Part shown: piece by piece, positions 1-11,487 of the stretch
How positions within the stretch are numbered: position 1 is the first letter of the stretch
How the letters are laid out: each line of letters opens with the position of its first letter
Assembly: GCA_030077755.1 (NCBI GenBank)
Contig: JAQJZZ010000004.1
Coordinates: forward strand, 868,001 to 932,000
Reading direction: 5' to 3'
DNA length: 64,000 nucleotides
Source: Filosporella fistucella
Lineage: Eukaryota; Ascomycota; Leotiomycetes; Helotiales
Notes under the pieces: model-generated
Told to the model about the DNA's origin: nothing
The model's database searches: none
The model's input: only the letters and a program-made list of their open reading frames with translations
Program-made: the position numbers and the translations under genes

Positions 1-501
1 CTCATCCCCAATCATATCCATGCATGCATAAAGAGCATTAGCTGCCTCCCAAACCACTCCCTTTATCCCCTAACCCCCGATCTCCGATCCATCCATGAGC
101 CGTTGAATACGTGCGTCCGGTCCATTCCCACTTCCCTTCCAGTCCATCTCCCCCATCCCATCAACCTTTCAAGCGTCGGACCAGCCAGACAGACACAGAT
201 GTCCCCAATTTAGTTTTGTGTGCTCTCTGCTTCCAGCTAGGGTAAAAAGACAACATAATTCGAGAAAAAAGAATCCACCAATTAAGACAAGGATATTCGA
301 AGGCAAATAAAAGCTCAAAGAAAAGAGGTATCGTGCCAACCCAGTGCGGTCGTCCTTCATGCGCCAGCCAACCAAGGCAATCAAATCCAGCAATATCAAT
401 CAAAACTCCACCCAACCGGTTCGACAACCTTCGATAACACCAATGCACCATCTTACACGTTCCATCATCGGATATCATCCTATCGGATTGTCGAACATAA
501 T
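1..501. other. Intergenic / 3' flank of RasGAP gene
   Basis: No coding region is supported here. Short open frames exist on both strands but show no family resemblance and overlap one another. The last part should hold the 3' UTR of the minus-strand RasGAP gene whose stop lies at 502. Confidence 0.5.
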
Positions 502-3045
502 TTACCACCCTTTCTTCCGGGCAAAGCGTTTGTTGAGAAGAGCCAGGACCTTTGGAACGTTGAATTGAACATATTCGAGGTCGAGATCCTCTTGATTATC
601 CTTTTGCATTTCGAGAAGATCGTCAAGCTTGAGATCAAGCTCAAGTAGACCGCGATTGCGTCCTATATATTTGATTAACTTGAAATTATTTTTAAATGGG
701 GAACAGAACTTCCAACCTTTGTAGTGAAGAGAAATAACAAAAGTGCCGGGGAGTGGGGAAGTGAAATTAAAGTAAATATTTGCACGACGATTGTCCGGTA
801 CATTGCTCTTCTGAATGACACCCTCCTTCTCTAATGCTTGATGGGTAAACTTATAAGGGCCAAGAACTTGGTGTTTTTGTTGCTTGCGACGAGTGCCTTC
901 ACTTTGGCTTCTTACGTTATGTAGATAACTCTTGTAGGTCTCGAGCTGCCCAACAAGATATGTGTTGTGATCACGGATGGTCTTGAAGACTTCTTCAAGT
1001 TTCTGTGTTTCAAGAACTACACCATCCTTCAGGGAACCAAGATGTTGCAACTCCTGTTCAACCTCATCACGAAGGAGGCTGAAATGGTCAGATTTGTCGA
1101 TAACTTGAAGTTCCTGCAGTTGGCTGAGAAGCTCCATCGCTCGAATACCCTTTCGGACCATCACGGCATCGTTTCGCGAAGTGGCGGCAGCATCGGCAAC
1201 ACGTTCAAGGCGGAGTGGCCGCCTTGAAACGGCGGGATTTGTGGGGATAGATCGCATGATTTGTACGAAAGTGGATTTCGCCTCCATGAAGTAGACTTCC
1301 TCCTGGGTGATATCAAGAGCAGCTGTAAGATCATCTATTGCTGTTTCCCATTTGCTGAAGAGCGGAAGGTTGATTGCTCTGTTCTCTTTCCGAGGCAGTT
1401 GGGCTGGAGCAGGTCCCAAATCGTTCAGAATAACCGCCAAGTGAGAGTTCTCATCCTTGTTCAGTTCGGCACTGTGCTTCTCGAGGAGGGTATGAGTCGC
1501 ATAGACTTCATTCAGTGTAATTGAGAGCTCCAAATCTTTCTTCGAAAGCGCAACGTAGTTGTCCATCTCCAAGCTCTCATAGAAATCTTGAACCTCACAG
1601 AGATCTAACATGAATTTGTTGACGCGATCCTTGTTTGCCTGGATGAATGGCTGCAATTTGGCCATATACGGTTCCTTGGCATATGAGGGCTTATTCGCAA
1701 GATTTTGAAGCATCTTTGCAATCATTGTCAAGGTTCGCCTTGGCTTTTCCGCCGGGGTGCCATCGATAAGCATGTATGATTTTGGAGTGACGATAGCGGG
1801 GTTGATGAATCTCAAAAAGAAGAATCCGCCAATGAGGGTGCAAATGATCTGATCATTAGCATCTGGATACTTCCTTTTGGTTAGACTTCGAATTTGTTTG
1901 CAAATCCACCGAAGTCCGTAAGGGGTTTCCTCGAGACCGTCAATGATAGTGGTAAGGAATCCCGTCGCAATTTCCATCAGCATAGTCAGTCTGGGTTCGA
2001 TAATTGCCTGGACTTGTAAATTCTCTGCCGCTTCCTCTGCAGTCACTCCCTTCGGTAAATTGGCTGGCAGACGCCCAGTATCCTCCTCAATCTGCTCGCA
2101 CATCCTTTCGTAAACCTTCAAGGGGTTAATTTCCAGGTCGAGATCTTTCAATTCGATAAGCCCTTGGATCCGGTCCGCAAGGACAGTTTTAAGATAACTT
2201 TGCCCAGGACCTCGTCGGGTATAGGTGGTCATCATTCGAGAAACAGGAGTATTCGCACGTAGGAGGGAGGAGTATTCTGGGGTATTATCGAATTGGTAGG
2301 TTAAGACGGACTTGAGCTAATTAGCAAATGTCATCTATAAGCGCATGAATACCTACTTGAAACATAGTCAACAGTAAATGTTCTTCACGGCTCTCGTACT
2401 GGTTTCCGTAAATTGTGAACATGACTGTCTGAAGGAGAGAATCGATCTCGGCCATATTGACAAGGCGGCAGAGGTGTGCGATATGGCGGGGTTCGGATTG
2501 TAGAAGGAAAAGAAGATTGCCGTATTTTTGAGTCTTCTCATCATTAGGGAAGAAACCTTCTTGGAGGTCGGAAGCGTCTTCCAAATGACTCGCAACCTCG
2601 TTTTGCTAGGCATTGTCAATGAATAGCCCCATCGGACTTCAAACCACAACATACCTCTTCCAATGCCATTCTATTCTGAATCAAAAGTGCTATCCGTGAA
2701 TCGAGATATCTGACGTCCTTCTCCAACACGAAATTCTTCTTCGATTGTGATGAGATTTTCGATTTCAGGTCGCGCAATATCTTTTGGGCTGTGGCAGTTG
2801 TCAGTAGCTCATCGTGAACCAATTGTGCAAGGCACAAGCATACCTTTTGCAAGGTCATCTTCAATCTCCAAATCTTTTTCGTTGGCAGACATAGATAGAT
2901 ATAATGTAGTCATCGAGTATCGTTTCGACTGTCGTACCGACCGCCCTCCATCTTGGGAAGACATTGTGTTCTGTCGAGATACTGGTTGAAAGGAGGATGA
3001 AGAGGCAGTCGACGCCCGCGACGGGGCTTGAAGCATGACGCTCAT
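502..3045 (-). CDS. Ras GTPase-activating protein (RasGAP, GapA/Gap1 type)
   Basis: Accelerates GTP hydrolysis by Ras, switching off Ras signalling at membranes. The model has four exons, 3045-2844, 2788-2655, 2605-2357 and 2316-502, with introns of 55, 49 and 40 nt; it gives 799 aa and frame is kept at every junction. The first intron has a TACTGAC branch site and CACAG acceptor. The RasGAP core runs from about residue 150 to 450: an LLRANT segment with the likely arginine finger R215, and the hallmark [12 protein letters not shown] near 363-375. The last 130 residues match the RasGAP C-terminal domain shared with IQGAP-like proteins, including a [23 protein letters not shown] stretch. The N-terminus (residues 1-55) is Ser-rich and probably disordered. 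The start at 3045 is the first ATG; the nearby ATG ten codons into the tail would be an alternative. Similar to Aspergillus GapA and fission yeast Gap1 in architecture. Confidence 0.93.
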
Positions 3046-3881
3046 GATTGTAATTTTCGTGCGCAGTAAAGATGGAGGTAGATGGCGATTACTTCCGGAG
3101 TCCTAGATTATTTATCTCGAGTGTCCGCCAGTTTCTATCGTGTAGTAGGTATTGTCAAGAACAGGAGTATTGATTCCCAATCAGGTCGACGAAATCGAGG
3201 TTTAGCAATTATGAGACCGAGAATTAATGTTTGTTTCGAAGGTCGGACGTCTGCAAGACGCCTATAAAGAGATGGATGGTGGGACGACAGGATGATGTTG
3301 TAGGTAGGAGCATCCGAGGCTACGATGTTCAGGTTGCGGTTGTGGTCGACCAGCGATCTCGATCTGGAATCAGGTACAGGTACGGACGGTGCAGTGTTTC
3401 CTCCTCAGCCCGAGTCTCTATGACTTAGTTCGTTTTGCAGCAGAGAAATTGTGGCGTCCAAAGCTGTCGAAGGTCTGTCTTGGTCGCGAAATGTTCCGGA
3501 TTATATGTTTCTCGTTCGTTCGCACGCAAATTTGAGAAGGGTGGTGCAGATTGCAGGCCGCTGAGACGAATCAAATATGACCAGTGGGCGGGCAGTTGAA
3601 GAGAAGATCTTCGCAAAAGGAACAGCGATGATGGATGGGCGTAATGGAGAGATTGTAGCGGAGAAGAAGGAAGGAGGAGCGCGATTGACGAGGAGAAGAT
3701 TATTATTTGAGAGAATGAGGGTGAGTTGGATGGATGGAATGGATGGATGGATGGATAAGGGTCAGTCAGGTCCAGTCGAGTCCGTCCTGAGGGGAGCAAG
3801 TGGGTGGAAGAGGAAGAGGAAGAGAAAGTACGATTACGGCAGTGCAGTGGAGTGCAGGACAAGGCAGGGCAGGGCAGCAGC

Positions 3882-3913
3882 GCAGAGTGCAGAGTGCAGA
3901 GTGCAGAGTGCAG
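3882..3913. repeat. GCAGAGT heptamer tandem repeat
   Basis: Four perfect copies of the 7-mer GCAGAGT followed by a partial fifth copy, flanked by degenerate GTGCAG and GGGCAG words (3841-3935). A minisatellite-like array about 0.85 kb upstream of the RasGAP start codon. Confidence 0.9.
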
Positions 3914-5261
3914 GTTGCAGCGGTGCAGTGAGCAGATGAAGCGGAGACTTTCGACTTGGGTTGTTCGGCATGGGGCTTGGCAAAGGAAAGGCAGAGGCAG
4001 ACTGTGTTGGAGACCTTTCGAGTCTTTCTCGCCTTCTTGCCAGTTCGAAACATGAATTGCACAGGGATAAGAATCACCAGCACCAGCACAACAGACAGCC
4101 AGACTGCAGACTGAGATGGTGTGTGGAAGCCCTGCTTACCGGATTGGCCAAAGTCACATCGACACAACAGGTTTTGGAATTTGAGGGGAAATGCTTTGGT
4201 TTCGATTTGCACTTGGGATTCCAAACTTCGAAAATAAAAAAAAGGTAGTATTACATGTCTATTACCAACAAAGACTAGCCCCTCTTTCGTCCGTTCTTGA
4301 AGTTCGATTTCTGCACACTCTTCTGCATCCCCTCATGACCTCAAGTCTTCCTTCGTCCCGGCCTTGGTGTTCTTTCTTGCCTTCTGGTCAAAAGTATATC
4401 ATACGTTCTTGTCTTCTCCTGGAAAGTCTACGTCCGTAAAGTCTATTCATCAATATAAGATACCTAAGTATTTGTCACCACCACCATCTTTTACACGGCA
4501 AGAATATCATTATATACGGGTCTTACTCTAACCTTTTCTCCATCTGATTACTTTTTTAATATCTATCCTGGGCGCTCCTCTTTTCTTGGTCTTGTACTAC
4601 CTCATAAGGAATGGCACGACAGACTCCACAAGGGCCCCTAATCCCCATTCTGTCCTACCTGACCCCATTCTCCTTCGAGATGACTTCAGAGCCGGATCGT
4701 CCTGTGCCCTGACCAGAGATACGAAGATCGCAGGCTGCGCACGGTCTTTGTTCCTGAAGGTGCACGTGGAATAACTAGACTTCTCAGTTTGAGGTGTCCC
4801 GCCTTCACGCATTTCATCGCATGCGACCGTCGACGGCGCAGCAAGCGGCTTCAGCAGAGTTGCAACCCTAAATAAAGATCGTTTCTTTGTCTCAGATAAG
4901 TTCTGGGCTCTGAATTTTATAGTGACGTGCCCGCAATTTACAGCGAATCCCTGAGATCAGCATCGTTATCGTTCTCTTGAACCCGTTCTATTTTGCTCAA
5001 CCGTCAGCAAGGTACTTGACGGTATCTGACGGTATCATGTCCAGCGGGTAATGTGTTGCAATAGCGGGCGTATTATTACAACCTGTGCCTGCCGAGCGAT
5101 AATAATTCCCACGCCGGTTTAATATCAGAGGAATTCTGATGAGCGGTGAGAATATAGGGATGGAACTATCAATTTCTAGTTCTCCCAAGGTTCCAAAATC
5201 TCCCCTCTAGAATACTAAATAAAGTCTGCCGAATCTAGAGTGAACCCACATCAAGCGAGTT

Positions 5262-5285
5262 TTCCTGTTCCTGTTCCTGTTCCTG
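5262..5285. repeat. TTCCTG hexamer tandem repeat
   Basis: Four consecutive perfect TTCCTG units in the gene-free region. It is a simple pyrimidine-rich microsatellite with no visible coding role. Confidence 0.9.
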
Positions 5286-8220
5286 GACCAGCCGGCAACC
5301 CTTCTCTCCACACTTCACTTCGTACCTGACTTGAAAGGGGAATGGTCAATCTTACGAGTTGCCTCTTCGATATCACCACCCTTCTTCCACTATGAAATCA
5401 CATCATGGAGAAAAGGAAGGCGTTCGAGTTCGAGATGAATCAGACCGTGACCTTTCCTCTCTCGGTCTCACTCTCATGTCAGTCATCGCATCGAGAAAAA
5501 ACGCACGACCGCAAACGGCTTGAACCAGGGCAAGGCCAGGCCAGGCCAGGGGTAGAAGAAGCCTCGCTTATCCGATTCTGGCCGTGAAAGTGAAAGAGAA
5601 GATTTAACGCCACTGACACCAAACCCGAAAGGACGATGTGTCCGTCTAATGGTGATGCAGGTAAGGTAGACTTGTGCACTGGTGCAACTCTTCTCAAGAC
5701 CTCAGACCTGAAATCTGCGGAGTGGAGCGGGAGCGGGAGGTTAGCCAGCATGGCATGGTCATTGTCACGGTCATTCAATGTCATGGTGCCATTACAGAAA
5801 AAAGCACGGCCAGCAAAAGGTTTGGGAAAAGAAGTGTTTAATTTCCTGGAATTGATCAGGTGCACTTTGAAATAATACAACTTACTTGTCCTGTAAGGTA
5901 GGCAGTTCAATTCAAGGGATGACGAGTGCAAGTTAGACTTGCTGCTTCTCCCTATTCTCAACTCCGAAATATGAGAAAGCCACCCCCACTACAAACCCAA
6001 ACGATACCATACCATATTATTGAATTCCATCAATTAATATAACAGTTTCGCTCGGCTCGCTGCTCGTCTCCATTCCTCCTCAGAATCCATCAGCCTAAAT
6101 CATCACGAACCACTCACACCACAGCCGTGTCCTGTTCCTGCATGCCGCGAAGCAGAGCCCCACCAAAACCCAATTTTGGTCTCAGTATCACATAGATTCA
6201 GGTACCCGTCTCTATCCTCGGGTCTCCCATCCTAAACCCCAACTCCTCATCTCATCTCACCTCATCCCATGCCAAAATATCAAACACAAACAAATTCCAA
6301 AAATATACTTATCCCGATGCGCCAAAACAAATTTTCCCCCTCTTACCTTCCACAAAAAGCCTATTCTCTAGCCGCGCAAACTCCCGTCAGAAGGCTTGCC
6401 GATAATATAAAATATGTACCTAAACAATATACAGGGTCCCTGCAGTAGTCCTGTACTGTAAGTCTGCACCCCTTGATGCTAGGTAGCTACTCCGTAAACA
6501 CATGCGAGATAGCCGCCCTACCCTCTTCCAAACGCGCGATAAGCCATTCTCTTCCACTTTACTGGTCCTCAACCAGCATGCCTCTCTAAATACAAATCAT
6601 TGAAGCAGCATACACTCTAGTCTCCCTACCATTGGAAACCAGGTACTCGATAAGCAGTCCCAGGTAGTAATCTTCAATTGGAATAAAGAAATACCCCCCT
6701 GAAGTCCGCATCACCAACTCCATGGCGTTCACTAGCCCATTTTCTCAAAGAGGGGAAGAAGGCATTCCCCACCTCAAAATCTCTCAAAAAAACAACTTAT
6801 GATCCGGACTCCGAAGCCCCATCTTCTCTATCCGGTGTAGGCTCCAGGCTCCTAAAGAAATGTCATATTTGTAGAGTATGGCTTATACAATAATGACGAC
6901 CTAAAATGACAGCGAAAGAACATCTGAACGCACCCCGCCACCTATCCTCTTTCGTGAGCTTAGATGAGATGTATGACAGCCAGCTGATCACATTAAACTC
7001 AATTAGAGGTCAGCGGTGCCTGGCTGCTCAGCTCAGACCATGTGTTCGTATCCCATCCCATAGATCTCTCTAATTTTCCATCTCTACGTGACTCCCCCAA
7101 AGCCCCGGAGGAAGACAATACCCAAGCCACGCGTCCCAAACATCTTGCTTCCCCTCTTCCCGACGATCGCCTCTTTTCCTATCTCATCTCATCACATCAC
7201 AACGCAACGCAGCACATCACAATCTCGGGCCCGTCAAAAGAATCCTTCTCAGCTTCCTGCACCGTCAACGAGTTGATCAACCGTCATACTCCAGCAGCGG
7301 GTAGCGCAAGGCCCGTCGATAGTGCCTATCACCACTGTTTAAAGCTCTAGTTTCTAGACAGATGCACCGGATAGCCTGTGGCGTACCCCGCTGGTCATGG
7401 CTGCCGTGGTGTGCGGGAAGCAGTGGCGATCTTGACGTTGGTGGTGGTGACAGATTTGATGGTGCTGGGTTCTTATCTTCATGATTAGAAACGGGATTGA
7501 GTGGATTATGATCCGTAAGTGCTTTTGCTGTGGAGAAGTTTCGCCTCAGAATTTACATGAATGTAAGTAGACGGGATTTGCAACTGATGTAGATGCCTAT
7601 GAGCTGTGCTGAGTGGCTAAAGAGCAATGTATTGATCCAGAAGAGGTTTGTTCCTTTAATTATAGCATTTGATGTTTATCAAGTCATACGCATATAGTCA
7701 TCATTTATCGTTCTACGCTTGTATTTCAGTATCGTCGCTGGCTCAAAAGCTTTCTTTGTCCATCTCAATCGATATCATTGTTCATTGTTATCATTAAATT
7801 TTCACATTGTATTTCAGATTAATTCTTTGATTTTTGCCATGCAAGCTTCAATCAGTCAAAGATTTCGATTTAAACAGGACTTATCTAATCCTAATCGAAT
7901 CGTTTCTTTCGCCAACAAGGGCTCCAAGTCTCCCTCGAAGTCATGCCTCCACCTATCATACCTCTCAGGACATTTTACCTTATCACCGAGGAAGATGCGA
8001 CTCTCAAAATTAACGCAATCTACTCGCTCATACCAACCTCCAGCATCGCGACAGATGAGGAAAACTCTTGGCTAGAACATAGTATAAGAGAATTCCGAAT
8101 TTCCAATCCAAATTGCGATCCAGCGGACAGAGGTGGGCAACTTTCCATTTCCAGGCACATTTGGAGTGAACTCAGCAAACTCGCCATCACTCATAGGCAT
8201 GCTAGCCGCATAAACGGATT

Positions 8221-8880
8221 CTAGGACATGTCGTTGGCTTGTTTGGCCTGAGCCGTCGAGTATTTTGATACATCGAAGGCTCCGCAACCCAGTATGTACT
8301 GAGAAGGGCTCTGCTCATCCAATAATTCCTGCAATATTCGATGGTAATCACATAGTATTACCACGGCTCCAGACATCGATTCCATATCGATCGTAATATC
8401 TTTCGCATTTAGTTTCGAGGCATCAGCGCAAAGAGGGGGTTCATTTGCTACTATCCAAGAAGATATATGCGAAGACCAACCAACCCAAGACCAGCTCGGA
8501 CAATTCGGTACGCTCAGAAGACGGACTGGTTCGGTTTTCTTCCAAGAAAACCCCTTGCAAAATACCAATGCTAGATTTTCTGGAAAATCATCCTTGTCTT
8601 CCCGACTCGGACCTAATTTGGTATGCCCACCTGGGGTAGGCTCATAGGGAGCATATACAGGAATTTCCCAGTTATGAGAAATCTCTATGCGAGTGAAATA
8701 GTGGAGAACTCCTTGAAAAGCTCGGGGGACTTCAGCAGAATGGCTTAATCGTCGCCTTCTGTATTCCTCAAGAGACCTATAAATGGCATCTCGCCCACTG
8801 CATCCAAACTCGACATTTGTTGCTGTCCGGTTGTAGTCGATTTGCCTGAAAAGGTTTCCTACTAATTCCGAAGCTACAGT
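8221..8880 (-). pseudogene. Relic of a HET-type (heterokaryon incompatibility) protein, C-terminal part
   Basis: A minus-strand frame stays open for 219 codons (8880 to the stop at 8221) but begins right after an in-frame TGA and has no suitable ATG. The translated part carries features of the region that follows the HET domain in fungal incompatibility proteins: a YRSLEEYRRRRLSHSAE stretch followed by AFQGVLHYF (the usual 'Y..LVEEYTRR.LTFESD.LNAF.GIL' pattern), then NLALVFCKGFSW and the tell-tale CPSWSWVGW. Just upstream (8884-8930) a GRIIFF-like piece and a TVASE piece appear in different frames, suggesting a frameshift plus a nonsense change. The N-terminal HET domain itself is not visible. 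Intact relatives trigger cell death on non-self fusion; this copy looks dead. A distant intron-containing intact gene cannot be fully excluded. Confidence 0.68.
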
Positions 8881-9216
8881 TCATTTCAGGGGAAGAAAAT
8901 AATCCTGCCCAGAGCACGAGGCCGATCTGGGTAGGACGCACACGTTTATGGTTTAAGATAATTGATAAGGTGTAAATATCTTTCCATTCTCAACTACAAT
9001 TTGATGACCCCAACCATGGTAATTGTGTTTCTTTTCTTGGACTTTCAATTAGTTAGTGCTATCAAGTGAGATCTCTATTGGTACCTATGTTCTAGATACA
9101 TGGGCCGTGAATGCTCTCAAATCTAATTGCTAAAAGAAGGTGCCGTCGAGACCACAATCCATTTGCTCTTAATCCTCTGACGATCCCTACCCTCACTCCC
9201 TTAAGAGCTCCTTTCC
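8881..9216. other. Gap between HET relic and GNAT gene
   Basis: Contains short out-of-frame remnants of the HET-type relic up to about 8960. Nothing further upstream on the minus strand can be read as a HET domain. The right part is the 3' flank of the GNAT gene. Confidence 0.4.
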
Positions 9217-9843
9217 TCAATTCTCCCCCTTCACCTTCCCCCCAACATCCCTTCCCCAGCACTGCACCGTCCTCTCGATACCCCATCTTGTCATCCTCTC
9301 CTCCAACCTCAATCTAAACCCCACACGTTCATACATCCCCTTCGCAACGTTCAATCCCTCAAAAGTCCATAACTCGCATTCCCTGCCATTTCCATCCATT
9401 TGATCAATGAAAGAAATAGCCGCGTTAAGAAGCATTCTACCGATCCCTTGACCGTGGGAGGAGGGATCGACAATGAAGAAGCGGAGTGTTGTTTTGGGGA
9501 TTTGTTCTCCTTGAATTCTTGTATCTTGGACACCTTTTGGTCTTTCCTCCAGTCCCTTATCTTTCACATCTTCTGGATTTGCATTTTGATTCGAACTCTC
9601 TGCATCAACACCACCACCATCCACGAAAATGGTGCCCACAATCTTTCCCTCCTCATTGATAGCACTCCAGGACTCTGAATTCACACCATCAAGCCGTGGG
9701 GCCAAACTCCCTAAATCGCTTGCGAGGTAGGCTTCAAATGGGAGCGATAGGGAGTGATTAGGATGGTAGTAAGCCATGTGGAGGTGAATGCAGGACGCTA
9801 AAAGAGAGGGTATGTAACCCCTTTGGAGGGCGATGGGAGGCAT
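9217..9843 (-). CDS. GNAT-family N-acetyltransferase
   Basis: Predicted acetyl-CoA-dependent transferase of 208 aa, single exon, ATG at 9843. The N-terminal part (residues 8-60) reads like the fungal/bacterial GNAT group with an LQRGYIPSLLASCIHLHMAYY opening. Beta strand 4 plus motif A, RFFIVDPSSHGQGIGRMLL at about 121-139, contains the Q/R-x-x-G-x-G/A pyrophosphate-binding loop (HGQGIG). The later LWTFEGLNVAKGMYERVGF segment is the usual motif B ending in Tyr-Glu-x-x-GF. A Glu/Asn-rich insertion of about 35 residues separates the N-terminal half from motif A. Substrate unknown; related proteins are often called MarR-associated GNATs in bacteria. A short intron-free gene with no sign of damage. 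Confidence 0.85.
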   Translation of the reverse strand: MPPIALQRGYIPSLLASCIHLHMAYYHPNHSLSLPFEAYLASDLGSLAPRLDGVNSESWSAINEEGKIVGTIFVDGGGVDAESSNQNANPEDVKDKGLEERPKGVQDTRIQGEQIPKTTLRFFIVDPSSHGQGIGRMLLNAAISFIDQMDGNGRECELWTFEGLNVAKGMYERVGFRLRLEERMTRWGIERTVQCWGRDVGGKVKGEN

Positions 9844-11487
9844 TTCAACTTTGCTGAAAAAGTGCAGCTGAGGAAAAGTAGGTAAAAAAAAGGTAAGTGA
9901 GGTAAGTGAAGATGTAAGTTGTAAGTGTTGAGGCGATGTGATGTCGCGTTCAAATATGGAAGTTGCGAATTCAGAAGGTGAAGGGCGTGAATGGCATGCA
10001 GGTTACCGTCCTGCAGGGAAAGAACATCCCGAGATAGGCTTGGCTGTGCGATGTGAATTTGATACACCATTGGTTGCCCCAACTTTGGATTGAGCTACAA
10101 AATATTTATGCTTCCTGTGACAGAGAAATGCGTAATTGAGAAGCCTCCATTTCTGGTATATTGAACTGGGGGATCATGCAAAATGAAACATGTTGATCTT
10201 GACAACCAGATATGCTATACACTATTCCACCTGATAAATTTATACCTCAAATTGACTCTTTGACTCCTCTCCTCTAATTAAAGCCGCACCATTCAATCTC
10301 GTAACACATATCGCATTTTCTGTAGTTCCCAGGTGTCTCATCTCCCACTTTCCGGAAAAGCCCTAAATAACGCTATCAGCGCTGACTTTTCCTTCCCGTT
10401 TATGATGTACAAATATCGGCAGCAAGACACTGAAGAGCATCTCATGCCAAATCTTCCCTTCTTCTAACTTGCTCAACGATACCAAAACAGTTAGCTGACG
10501 AAATGTACGGAAGAGCCAGACTCACATCCATATTGCATTGTCATTTCCTTTCCAACTCCCCATATCGGTCTCCCTTGACTTGACACAATCAACACCAAAC
10601 GGCAGTGCCTGTCAGACACACTCTCCCCTTCGATACCCTCAACCCAGTCACTTTGGAAACCTGTCAGGCCGCTAGTCAATGCTAATGCTTATATATCTCT
10701 TGCCACTTCTCTCTAGCAATCCGATAGCAAGTACCTTCTAAAATCCTAGAGTGCTAATAGTGGCCCCGCCAGTCAGAGTAGATCGCAAGCTCTGGTAAGA
10801 TTGAACGATATGGCGAGGGGTGTTGTGGCAGGTGCCTCAACTTGGAGGTATAGAGAAAGAGAAGCAATGTCAGGATGAATGGGACCGCTGCACTAAATAG
10901 AGAGCCTCGAGGTTGTAACATGGTGAGTGTAATCATCGCTTCACCTTGTAATACACTTGAAAGACCTGCACAGAATTGAGAGACAGATGCGGGATGTAGT
11001 TTGATGGGCTTTTGAGCATCAAAAGTTGTCGATCGAGATAGGATTCCGTAAACAGCACTTGCTGGTGTCGAAGGTTGAGGTGAGGTGATGATCGTCCTCG
11101 AACCTGCCTTTCTGAGCCTCGATGCATAAGTCACAATTGAGCGTACCTTATATCGTCATCCTGATATGACAGTCTTCTTTCATTCGCCGATACTGTCTGA
11201 TACCCAGACTCCAAAATGCTAATGCTACAACGCTAATGACGCTATGCTATCCCGCTCGTAACTCGTTACAGTGATGCAAATACATCACAAACCAGAAACG
11301 CCACTCCAATATCCCTAACCCGATATATGGCAGATCCCTAAAGGTCCAAAGTCCGATAGATGGGCATTCCTCATAAGTCCTCAAGAAGTCAGAAAATAAA
11401 ATAACCCGATAAACGCCACCTAGCATGCCTGATGCGACCCTAAAAGAATTGATACAGATCCTTATCGGATCGAAATTTTAACATCCT
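9844..11487. other. Intergenic region, GNAT promoter and NYN gene 3' flank
   Basis: About 1.6 kb. No gene was recognised; open frames of up to 126 codons on the minus strand have no family resemblance. The stretch next to 9843 should carry the GNAT promoter, with short GTAAGT-rich words at 9880-9930. Confidence 0.45.

Larger units (their letters stand above)
3046..8220. other. Long gene-free region with simple repeats (RasGAP upstream region)
   Basis: About 5.2 kb without a supportable protein gene. It contains purine-rich and CT-rich blocks, an ATGG microsatellite near 3730-3760, a GCAGAGT heptamer array at 3882-3913, a TTCCTG array at 5262-5285 and GCCAG copies near 5530-5550. Open frames up to 160 codons exist but none resembles a family, and several overlap on opposite strands inside repeats. 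The stretch 5960-7040 has almost no open frame at all. It may hold the RasGAP promoter and a long 5' UTR, or a non-coding transcript; the sequence alone does not tell. Confidence 0.5.

Noticed and set aside
3425..3939. Opposing open frames around 3425-3862 and 3577-3939
   Set aside because: They overlap on opposite strands inside purine-rich and tandem-repeat DNA and resemble no protein family.
5479..5961. 160-codon minus-strand open frame
   Set aside because: A frame of this length is expected by chance in a region this size; no domain, splice partner or promoter support.
8221..8880. Evidence for RIP mutation
   Set aside because: One possible G-to-A nonsense change is not enough; a RIP index (TpA/ApT ratios) over a repeat family would be needed.
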